Source: Candidatus Firestoneibacteriota bacterium
GTDB taxonomy: Bacteria; Oederibacteriota; JAAXVQ01; JAUVAV01
Length of the DNA stretch: 5,165 bases
Direction: 5' to 3'
Assembly (NCBI GenBank): GCA_030635415.1
Contig: DAOVYW010000178.1
Coordinates: forward strand, 1-5,165
Program-made: the position numbers and the translations under genes
Notes under the pieces: generated by a model
Seen by the model: the letters and a program-made list of their open reading frames with translations, nothing else
Database searches by the model: none
What the model was told of the DNA's origin: nothing
Part shown: piece by piece, positions 1 to 5,012 of the stretch
Position numbering within the stretch: position 1 is the first letter of the stretch
How the letters are laid out: every line of letters begins with the position of its first letter

Positions 1-39
1 CATTACTTTAAAGGAGGTTCCTTCTCAGTATGCTTCTTA

Positions 40-93
40 AAATAGGACATTCTTACTTTGCTATAAATAGGACATTTCTACTTTGCCTTGACA
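40..93. mobile_element. Putative terminus of an IS21-family insertion sequence (tandem end repeats)
   Basis: Two 22-bp direct repeats lie at 40-61 and 65-86, 25 bp apart and identical at 20 of 22 positions. Both read AAATAGGACAT, then five bases (TCTTA or TTCTA), then CTTTGC. The second continues into CTTGACA, ending in CA at 92-93. Read from position 93 on the minus strand, the tract begins TGTCAAGGCAAAGTAG and runs into GAAATGTCC-like sequence. IS21-family ends begin with TG, end with CA and carry several internal repeats that bind the transposase. The similarity to IS21 ends is from memory, not from a search. The element would extend leftward out of the window. No istA or istB coding sequence is visible here, so this could also be a solo end left by an old deletion. 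The opposite end and any target-site duplication cannot be seen. Confidence 0.5.
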
Positions 94-95
94 TT

Positions 96-110
96 CACCC
101 ATTCGGGGTG
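96..110. repeat. Small inverted repeat (hairpin CACCC / GGGTG)
   Basis: CACCC at 96-100 and GGGTG at 106-110 form a perfect 5-bp stem with a 5-base loop, just outside the putative insertion-sequence end. On the plus strand it is followed by TTGACTTTTAAA, which is not a convincing T-tract. On the minus strand, the direction of rsfS transcription, no T-run follows. I therefore do not call it a terminator. The rest of 94-172 holds no recognisable gene, promoter or terminator. Confidence 0.3.
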
Positions 111-172
111 TTGACTTTTAAACCATAAATACCCTGACGCCTGCACAAGAGAAGTTAAAAGATGAATTCCCC

Positions 173-535
173 CTACAATTTCGGAAGCCCGACATATTTA
201 CAGCCCTGGAAGAGTTTTTCCAGATCATAATAGCGACGTTCAGACTGACGGAAAAGGTGGACTAAAACATCTCCCATATCCAGCAAAATCCAGGTCCCAC
301 TTCCCAGGCCCTCGGAATGGAATATCTTAATCCCCTCCTCCCGGCAAACCCGCTCTATCTCCATAAAAATCGTCCGGACCTGCACATCGGTATTTCCTGA
401 CGCAATTACAAAATAATCAGCGATATCGGATTGCGGGCGCAGGTCCAGGATGACGGGATTGATGGCTTTTTTATTTAAAGCCGCGTAACCAATTATCTTA
501 GCCTTTTGCCGGCTGGTAGGACGTTTGATTGGCAC
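173..535 (-). CDS. rsfS: Ribosomal silencing factor RsfS (Iojap/YbeB/DUF143 family)
   Basis: A 120-residue protein, the normal length for bacterial RsfS. In this family RsfS binds ribosomal protein uL14 on the 50S subunit and blocks joining to the 30S subunit, damping translation when nutrients are scarce. The family core is plain: SDIADYFVIASGN at residues 36-48, the histidine, Ser-Glu and glycine segment HSEGLGSGTWILLDMGDV around 73-90, then VHLF and RRYYDLEKLF near 92-109. The start is GTG at 535-533. It is the only reasonable choice because the radC TAA lies immediately upstream in the same frame. The Shine-Dalgarno GGAGGTG at 551-545 sits 9 nt before it, inside the last codons of radC, so the two genes are very likely cotranscribed and translationally coupled. 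In many Bacillota rsfS sits with nadD and yqeK; here it follows radC and is the last gene before an insertion-sequence-like end. No clear terminator follows the stop. Confidence 0.96.
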   Translation of the reverse strand: MPIKRPTSRQKAKIIGYAALNKKAINPVILDLRPQSDIADYFVIASGNTDVQVRTIFMEIERVCREEGIKIFHSEGLGSGTWILLDMGDVLVHLFRQSERRYYDLEKLFQGCKYVGLPKL

Positions 536-1243
536 TTACATTTTCACCTCCCATTTCTTAAAATAGCCTTTTTCGGCCAGGCTCAGGAATTCCCCGTCGC
601 CAATAATAATATGATCAAGCAACCTAATACCCAATATCACGGAAGCTTCTAATAATTGCCGGGTAAGGCGCAAATCCGCCTGACTGGGATCAGGATCTCC
701 GCTGGGATGATTATGCGCCAGCACCAAGGCGGCGGCTGAATATTCAAGCGCCGGCCGGAATATTTCCCGGGGATGTACGGGCGCCTGATCCAGAATGCCC
801 ACGCTAACCAGCTCTTCACTAAGCACCTTGTGTTTAGTATCCAGCAGGATGACTAAAAAGCATTCACGATCCGAATCCCGCAGGTGCGCGGCGGCAATCC
901 GGGCGGCATCTGCCGGACTCCGTATAATCGTACGCTGGGAAATATTTTTACCTTCGCGCCGTCTCCCCAATTCACAGGCCGCTAATACGCGGGCGGCCTT
1001 GGCCGGTCCGATTCCCGGCATATTCGATATACGAACCGCCGAACTCCTGCCCAGAGAAAAAATGCCGTCATATTGCTGGAGCAACTGGCGAGCCAAATCC
1101 AGGGCTGAGCTTCCCTTTCCTCCAGTTCCCAGCAGGATAGCTATAAGTTCGGCATCGGATAGAACAGAACTCCCTAGGGCAAATAGTCTTTCCCGGGGCC
1201 GGTCGCCCTCCGGCCAAGCAGAAATCGGTAATTTAGTCTCCAT
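536..1243 (-). CDS. radC: RadC family protein (JAMM/MPN domain, UPF0758)
   Basis: A 235-residue protein, full length for the RadC family. The N-terminal half has RPRERL near residues 15-20, which opens many RadC proteins, and a helix-hairpin-helix-like stretch (NMPGIGPAKAARVLAACELG, about 74-93) typical of non-specific DNA contacts. The C-terminal half is a JAMM/MPN metalloprotein domain: Glu160 in HPREIF, then His177-Asn-His179, Ser181 and Asp190, matching HxH-x10-D. The metal-binding residues are all present. The name comes from an old E. coli repair phenotype later attributed to another gene, so a repair role is not established; the biochemical activity of the family is uncertain. The ATG at 1243-1241 is preceded by AGGAG at 1253-1249 with a 5-nt spacer. 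The gene is first in a two-gene unit with rsfS. A weak promoter candidate upstream is TTGTCT (1284-1279), 16 nt before TAATTT (1262-1257), which I do not consider secure. Confidence 0.96.
   Translation of the reverse strand: METKLPISAWPEGDRPRERLFALGSSVLSDAELIAILLGTGGKGSSALDLARQLLQQYDGIFSLGRSSAVRISNMPGIGPAKAARVLAACELGRRREGKNISQRTIIRSPADAARIAAAHLRDSDRECFLVILLDTKHKVLSEELVSVGILDQAPVHPREIFRPALEYSAAALVLAHNHPSGDPDPSQADLRLTRQLLEASVILGIRLLDHIIIGDGEFLSLAEKGYFKKWEVKM
545..551 (-). promoter_or_regulatory. Ribosome binding site of rsfS, inside the radC 3' end
   Basis: GGAGGTG on the minus strand lies 9 nt upstream of the rsfS GTG (535-533) and overlaps the final Trp-Glu-Val codons of radC. It decides the start: the only nearby ATG (541-539) is the last sense codon of radC and is separated from the rsfS frame by the in-frame TAA at 538-536. 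Confidence 0.8.
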
Positions 1244-1332
1244 GTTGTCTCCTGGAAAATTATTGAATTTACCAGTTTAGACAATCTGGAAGCGTTTTTC
1301 TTTTTTTTATTACTGTGTTTTCTTTTCATAAA

Positions 1333-1354
1333 GGACATGGAAGTCCGCCCCTAC
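1333..1354 (-). repeat. REP-like unit 1, degenerate, minus orientation
   Basis: Read on the minus strand it begins GTAG (1354-1351), continues GGGC GGAC, has the loop TTCCAT (1342-1337) and closes with GTCC (1336-1333). Only the inner 4-bp stem is intact; the outer GGGC has no partner because TTTA follows. It matches unit 2 at 18 of 22 positions in the inverted orientation and shares the same foot and loop, so I read it as a decayed copy of the same element. Confidence 0.55.
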
Positions 1355-1385
1355 ACAAAACATTAAGACCAACACACAAAACATT
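1353..1385. repeat. 12-bp perfect direct repeat, 21-bp period
   Basis: ACACAAAACATT occurs at 1353-1364 and again at 1374-1385, in the spacer between REP-like units 1 and 2. The 21-bp period is about two helical turns, so both copies would face the same side of the DNA. The first copy overlaps the foot of unit 1 by two bases. Function unknown; it may be part of the repeat element or a chance duplication. Confidence 0.5.
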
Positions 1386-1387
1386 TT

Positions 1388-1406
1388 TACGATTATTTCA
1401 ATCGTA
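1388..1406. repeat. Palindrome with 7-bp perfect stem (TACGATT / AATCGTA)
   Basis: TACGATT (1388-1394) and AATCGTA (1400-1406) pair perfectly around a 5-base loop. The right arm overlaps the GTAG foot of REP-like unit 2. On neither strand is it followed by a U-tract placed as an intrinsic terminator requires; on the minus strand AAAAATG follows. Confidence 0.45.
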
Positions 1407-1429
1407 GGGGCCGGCTTCCATGCCAGCCC
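1404..1429 (+). repeat. REP-like unit 2, intact hairpin with GTAG foot, plus orientation
   Basis: GTAG at 1404-1407 is followed by GGGCCGGC (1408-1415), loop TTCCAT (1416-1421) and GCCAGCCC (1422-1429). The arms pair at 7 of 8 positions, with one C-A mismatch. A GTAG tetranucleotide at the 5' foot of a hairpin is the known hallmark of REP sequences handled by RAYT (TnpA-REP) Y1 transposases. Copy number cannot be judged from one window. Confidence 0.6.
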
Positions 1430-1438
1430 AGGGTTTTA

Positions 1439-1465
1439 GGGCGGCCATGAGGGGCCGCCCCTTAC
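1439..1465 (-). repeat. REP-like unit 3, perfect 8-bp hairpin, minus orientation
   Basis: GGGCGGCC (1439-1446) and GGCCGCCC (1453-1460) form a perfect 8-bp GC-only stem around a 6-base loop. Read on the minus strand it is preceded by GTAAG (1465-1461), one base longer than the GTAG foot of the other units. It faces unit 2, giving a convergent pair like a bacterial interspersed mosaic element. It lies just 2 nt beyond the stop codon of the small membrane protein gene, where it could stabilise or end that transcript. Confidence 0.55.
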
Positions 1466-1466
1466 A

Positions 1467-1847
1467 TCATTCCGGCGTATAGTCCGAGGGCACTTCATAG
1501 CCGGCATCAAAATCCATGCTGTCTCCGCTTTCCAAAGCGTCCTTCCCTATTGGTTCCGGAGTGGCTTGTATCCCGGCGTTTTTAGTTTTGGCGGCCGGTT
1601 CAGACTTAACCGCAGCTGGAGGTTCTTTTTCCCGGGAAGGAGACACCGGAATTGCCGGGGCCGGAGAAACTTTTGCTACCAGGGCTTTCAGCCGCTCAAT
1701 TTCCCTGATCAGCTGCTTATTGGTCGCTTTACAAACCTCGCTGGATTTTTTAACTGCTTCATAGTCGAAGCCGGTTCGAATTAAACCTGTCTGAAGAGCG
1801 ACTAAAAAAAGCAGAATGCATACAATAACTGTTATGGTTTCACGCAT
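1467..1847 (-). CDS. Small single-span membrane protein of unknown function
   Basis: Not recognised. The predicted 126-residue protein has a hydrophobic segment at about residues 5-23, a charged helix with coiled-coil character at about 30-60 (LIREIERLKALVAKV), a Pro/Ala/Lys-rich linker at about 61-100 and an acidic tail (DALESGD, DFDAGYE) to residue 126. Cys10 lies in the hydrophobic segment but the preceding residues (Val-Ile-Val) do not make a lipobox, so a lipoprotein is unlikely. Topology is ambiguous from the charges. The start is ATG at 1847-1845, because GGAGG at 1860-1856 stands 8 nt before it. The frame is open further upstream, to an ATG at 1985, but that stretch overlaps the ATPase gene and has no family-like sequence. 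The start overlaps the ATPase stop by 8 nt, so it is coupled to the nuclease/ATPase pair and may anchor or partner it; that is inference. Confidence 0.75.
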   Translation of the reverse strand: MRETITVIVCILLFLVALQTGLIRTGFDYEAVKKSSEVCKATNKQLIREIERLKALVAKVSPAPAIPVSPSREKEPPAAVKSEPAAKTKNAGIQATPEPIGKDALESGDSMDFDAGYEVPSDYTPE

Positions 1848-3900
1848 CAATAACACCTCCGGAAAGTTCAATAATCTGATCCGCCACCCGATCATACTCC
1901 GGACGGCAGGTAAAAAATATAATCTGCCTCTTCCGGGCAAATCGCAGCAGACATTCCAGGGTCGCGGCCTGCCGCGCGGGATCAAGCGCGGTCAAGGGTT
2001 CATCGAGTAAAAGTGGTGGGTTTTTCCCGCCGGATAGAACCTCGGAAAGCGCCAATCGCAGCCCCAGATAAAACTGATCAAATGTTCCCTGTGAGAGCAC
2101 CGTGGGATTTTCCCATTTCCCGGTCTCGGTAATTAATATCTTACTTGATAAATCCTCATCGTCAACCGCTATCTTGCCGTATCGGCCGCAACTGAATGAA
2201 TGCAGCAATTTCCCGGCCTGTTCTTCCAGCACTTTTCGGGCCGGATTTAAAGTATCTTTCCTCGCCCGGTCCAGCAGCTCAAAAGTTAAGCGGCAGATAC
2301 CCTCTCTTTTTCGTAGATAGGCCAACCGCTGCGTGAATTCGGCTGCTTCTTCCTCCAATCCGGATAGTTTATCACTGCCAGACTGCTCATGTTCCAAAAT
2401 GGCCTGCAAACGGCCGGCTTGTTGCTGCCAGCCGGAAAGTCGCGTGGCAAGATCTTTTTGTTCACGCTGAAAACCGGCCAATTTGGGAGCCGGCAAACGC
2501 AAACCAGCCATTTTCGGGTCATTCAAAATATCCTCCACCAGACGGAGCTCACGCCGAACAACTTTCCACTTCTCCTGATCAACCGGCTCCAATTCACGGA
2601 TTCGGCTTTGCAGGGCATCCCGTCGTGCAGATAGCTTTTGTGATTGAGGCCAGGAATTAAAAACTTCCTCCGGAGACCGGACTTTGGCCCGGACGGTTAA
2701 ACGTTTTTCCAGTTCTTCCTTTTCCCTGTGCCAGAGGTTAAGCTGGCACTCAAAATCTTTTTTCCGGCGATTAGAAGTCTTTTTTTGCTGCCAGCCGACT
2801 AAAAGGGGCGCAAAACTGCTTAAAACCACAGAAATTCCCATCAGGGTCTTAAAAGGCCACAAACCCAAGCCTATGAGGAATACGCTCATGCCAAAAATCA
2901 GCAGGACTTTTGAAGTAGTATCCCGTGATGGTTCTGTGGGCAATCGTTCATCCAGCCGTCTTTGTTTGCCAGTAATATCCTGCAGCTCGGAAATCTCTTC
3001 CATTGAAAACCCGGACGCCGCTTCATTCTTCAGTTTTTGGTTAAGCTCCTCCAGCTCGGTCTCTATTCTCTTTCTTAATTCAACAGTCTGTTCAAAACGG
3101 GTGTCCTGCTCAATCATCAATACTTTGTTCCGGTCCGCCTCGGCCAGTTTTAAATTCACCTCGATAAGATGGTCGAGATCAGCCAAATGGGATACCTCCT
3201 TCTCCAGAACCCGGTTCAGCTCTGCAAGTTCGTGGAGTCGTTCTTTCCGCAACGCCAGAGTTCTCCGGGTCTCAGCTCTTTCCGCTGAAAGCTGGGTCAG
3301 ACGGTCCTGGGTTGCTTTAATAGGACCAGGAACCTTGGAGGGTGAACGCTGTCCCTTGCCCAACTCTCTGAGAGCGTCCTCCAGCCGTTTTAAAACCTGG
3401 AGGACATCCTGGCCCGAGACTGCTCCGGTCATCAAGCTGGAGAGGATTTTGCCTATTTGTTTACGGCTGGCAACAGTTCCCAAATCAGATAAGGAACGGA
3501 CATCCAACGAGGAACAAAGACTGTAGAAATCCTCGGTGGAAATACCTAGTTCTTCGGCTATTTTGGTTTGAATGGTTTTAAAAGTCCGGAAAGTCTCTTC
3601 ATTTTCAAGTAGGAATATCTTTCGGGCGGCAAAATCCTTGCGAAGCCGGCAAACCCGGCCGGCGTGATCTGTATATTCTAATTTCAACTCACAGCGTTCT
3701 GATTTCCCCCAGCTGGTCCAGTCCTGGATAGTCTCACTGGAACTTGTAGGATTGCCGAACAAAACCGCCATCAACGCGGCGCGTAGAGTGCTCTTCCCGG
3801 ATTCATTAGGTCCGCGGACTACATTCAAGCCGGGTTTAAAATCAAACATGGACCGCCGCCAGCATTTAAACCCCTGAATTTCCATACGGGTTATGACCAC
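1840..3900 (-). CDS. SbcC/Rad50-like ATPase of the YhaN type with central hydrophobic hairpin
   Basis: A predicted 686-residue ABC/SMC-type ATPase, presumed partner of the adjacent nuclease in DNA end processing. Walker A GPNESGKST is at residues 30-38, the signature LSQGTFDQFYLGLRLAL at 602-618, Walker B PLLLDEP at 629-635 (Glu634 catalytic), and the D-loop ALD at 638-640. Coiled coil runs from about 195-325 and 375-560. There is no CxxC zinc hook. Instead two hydrophobic segments (about 331-348 and 353-370) sit at the tip, as in Bacillus YhaN, which suggests membrane association. The protein is much shorter than E. coli SbcC (about 1050 residues). In the H-loop region, FTC is followed by Arg666 (codon CGT at 1905-1903) where relatives usually have His. 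The start is GTG 3900-3898: GAGG at 3911-3908 is 7 nt upstream, and it gives the expected N-terminus (VITRMEIQGF). The ATG at 3885 has no ribosome binding site. The gene overlaps the nuclease gene by 10 nt. Confidence 0.9.
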   Translation of the reverse strand: MVITRMEIQGFKCWRRSMFDFKPGLNVVRGPNESGKSTLRAALMAVLFGNPTSSSETIQDWTSWGKSERCELKLEYTDHAGRVCRLRKDFAARKIFLLENEETFRTFKTIQTKIAEELGISTEDFYSLCSSLDVRSLSDLGTVASRKQIGKILSSLMTGAVSGQDVLQVLKRLEDALRELGKGQRSPSKVPGPIKATQDRLTQLSAERAETRRTLALRKERLHELAELNRVLEKEVSHLADLDHLIEVNLKLAEADRNKVLMIEQDTRFEQTVELRKRIETELEELNQKLKNEAASGFSMEEISELQDITGKQRRLDERLPTEPSRDTTSKVLLIFGMSVFLIGLGLWPFKTLMGISVVLSSFAPLLVGWQQKKTSNRRKKDFECQLNLWHREKEELEKRLTVRAKVRSPEEVFNSWPQSQKLSARRDALQSRIRELEPVDQEKWKVVRRELRLVEDILNDPKMAGLRLPAPKLAGFQREQKDLATRLSGWQQQAGRLQAILEHEQSGSDKLSGLEEEAAEFTQRLAYLRKREGICRLTFELLDRARKDTLNPARKVLEEQAGKLLHSFSCGRYGKIAVDDEDLSSKILITETGKWENPTVLSQGTFDQFYLGLRLALSEVLSGGKNPPLLLDEPLTALDPARQAATLECLLRFARKRQIIFFTCRPEYDRVADQIIELSGGVIDA
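1856..1860 (-). promoter_or_regulatory. Ribosome binding site deciding the start of the small membrane protein gene
   Basis: GGAGG on the minus strand, in the Gly-Gly codons near the end of the ATPase gene, is 8 nt upstream of the ATG at 1847-1845. It selects that ATG over the longer open frame reaching 1985. Confidence 0.8.
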
Positions 3901-5012
3901 GGTATAACCTCGCGTCCGGAGAGCATGGCGCAACCCATCTGCAGGGCCTGTTCCAACTCTTCGCGCCGACCAGGATCAGACCCGGACATCTCTTCCTGCA
4001 CCAGACGAATAAAACGTCCGATTACCGTATTGCCCGGATATTTACCCAGTTCTTCCGGAGATAAAGTTATACTGGAATCGTCCCGCAGGCGGATATAAAA
4101 AAAATGATCTTTTAAGGCCCTTTTAATTTCCTCCAGATCAGGTTTGATTTCCGGAGAAATCAATCCGCTAAGCGTCAATTCCAGAACAGCTTCCGGATCG
4201 GCCTGAGAACGTACCATTGCCAGCGTTTTTTCGGTATCGCACGCTTCTGCAGTTATTCGCAGCAGCGAACGTTTTCCTACTCGATGCGCCGTAATTACCG
4301 GAGGCTTACTGTATTCAAGATAAACTACCAGGACTGAGCCGGATCCACTCTCATCCATGGCTATCATTTCCGGTGACCCGGAATACCAGCAGGCCACACC
4401 GCCCTCGGAACAGTCCCGCTGATTATGCCAATGTCCCAAAGCAATATAATCAAGGCCGGCGGCCTTTATTTCCCGCGGGGAAAAACATGCTTCCCGCTCG
4501 GCTTTTTTTTCGATTTCCAGAGAAGCATGGGCCATCCCAATTTGCCAGAAAGGGCTGTCCGTTCGGCGCCATGCGGCCAACGGTCGTTCAGGTTGGTGGG
4601 AATTTATGAGGGATACACCCTGGATAAGTACGTTTAGCTCGGCGTTTTCCCATAATGACTGCTCAGGTTTAAGGAAAACTATGGAAGTTTCGGTTTCCAG
4701 CCTGGATAGAATTGCGTTCTCTGCCAGGTGGTCATGTGTTCCCGCGATCATAATCACCGGAATTCTCATCTCATCCAGCCGGACCAAGGCGTGCTTGAAA
4801 GCGCTTACGGATTCCGGCGAAGGTGTATTACTGTCAAAAGTATCCCCGGAGAATAAAATCAAATTTACGCGCTCCTTGCCGGCCACCTTAACAATATCCC
4901 CGAGAACCTCGCGCAGTCTCCGGCGCTGGTCCGCTCCCCGGGAACCAAGTCCCACGAATTTAGCCCCTAAATGCAGATCCGCGGTATGTAGTATTTTGAG
5001 AGGAAGTCTCAA
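3891..5012 (-). CDS. SbcD/Mre11-like metallophosphoesterase nuclease (YhaO type)
   Basis: A 373-residue calcineurin-like phosphoesterase of the SbcD/Mre11 DNA exonuclease group, likely a Mn-dependent nuclease working with the ATPase encoded next to it. Phosphoesterase motifs occur in order: HTADLHLG with Asp12 and His14; SGDTFD with Asp57; GTHD at 91-94, with Thr92 in place of the usual Asn; GMAHAS with His162; and ALGHWHN with His194 and His196. The C-terminal part after about residue 240 is the less conserved capping and partner-binding region, ending in a Leu/Arg/Glu-rich stretch (about 330-365). The start is TTG at 5012-5010. An in-frame TAG stands directly upstream, so no longer start exists, and AAGGAG at 5028-5023 lies 10 nt before it. 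The start overlaps the dtd stop by 4 nt (TTGA) and the stop overlaps the ATPase start by 10 nt, indicating tight coupling. Length and ATPase partner favour YhaO over classical SbcD; exact orthology is not settled here. Confidence 0.92.
   Translation of the reverse strand: MRLPLKILHTADLHLGAKFVGLGSRGADQRRRLREVLGDIVKVAGKERVNLILFSGDTFDSNTPSPESVSAFKHALVRLDEMRIPVIMIAGTHDHLAENAILSRLETETSIVFLKPEQSLWENAELNVLIQGVSLINSHQPERPLAAWRRTDSPFWQIGMAHASLEIEKKAEREACFSPREIKAAGLDYIALGHWHNQRDCSEGGVACWYSGSPEMIAMDESGSGSVLVVYLEYSKPPVITAHRVGKRSLLRITAEACDTEKTLAMVRSQADPEAVLELTLSGLISPEIKPDLEEIKRALKDHFFYIRLRDDSSITLSPEELGKYPGNTVIGRFIRLVQEEMSGSDPGRREELEQALQMGCAMLSGREVIPWS
3908..3911 (-). promoter_or_regulatory. Ribosome binding site deciding the GTG start of the YhaN-like ATPase
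   Basis: GAGG, followed by T, is 7 nt upstream of the GTG at 3900-3898 and lies within the 3' end of the nuclease gene. No comparable site precedes the in-frame ATG at 3885-3883, and the in-frame ATG at 3933 would add residues with no family match. Confidence 0.65.

Larger units (their letters stand above)
1244..1466. other. Intergenic region between the nuclease operon and radC-rsfS, with REP-like units
   Basis: The 223-bp gap separates two minus-strand transcription units. Its right two-thirds holds three REP-like hairpins and short repeats, listed separately. Its left part (1244-1330) is A/T-rich, includes a long poly-T stretch on the plus strand (about 1295-1309), and must contain any promoter of radC-rsfS. 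No open reading frame of interest is seen. No hairpin followed by a T-run appears on the minus strand, so the upstream operon may read through into radC, or end at the REP hairpins. Confidence 0.6.

Noticed and set aside
30..128. Short plus-strand open frame beginning ATG at 30 with AAGGAGG upstream
   Set aside because: 32 codons made almost entirely of the tandem repeats; the ribosome binding site is about 12 nt away and there is no family match.
795..1280. 161-residue open frame on the plus strand opposite radC
   Set aside because: Low-complexity Ser/Arg/Ala composition, and entirely opposite the well-supported radC gene.
1257..1284. Promoter for radC-rsfS (TTGTCT, 16 nt, TAATTT)
   Set aside because: The -10 match is poor and would place the transcript start almost on the ribosome binding site; not strong enough to list.
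1272..1313. Plus-strand terminator: CCAG/CTGG stem followed by a long T-tract
   Set aside because: The stem is only 4 bp with a 10-base loop, and no plus-strand gene exists upstream to need it.
1439..1460. Intrinsic terminator of the nuclease operon
   Set aside because: The stem is strong and well placed, but on the minus strand it is followed by TAAAAC, not a T-run; the GTAG-type foot fits a REP-like unit better, though it may still affect the transcript.
1848..1985. 46-residue N-terminal extension of the small membrane protein
   Set aside because: No ribosome binding site at 1985; it overlaps conserved ATPase C-terminal coding sequence in another frame, while the ATG at 1847 has a strong GGAGG.
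2684..3526. 280-residue open frame on the plus strand, antisense to the ATPase gene
   Set aside because: Rich in Ser, Arg and Phe, with no recognisable motif, as expected for the reverse of a coiled-coil gene; the minus-strand frame has intact ATPase motifs.
3901..3933. Upstream ATG start for the ATPase
   Set aside because: The added residues do not match the family N-terminus, and the GTG at 3900 has the better-placed ribosome binding site.
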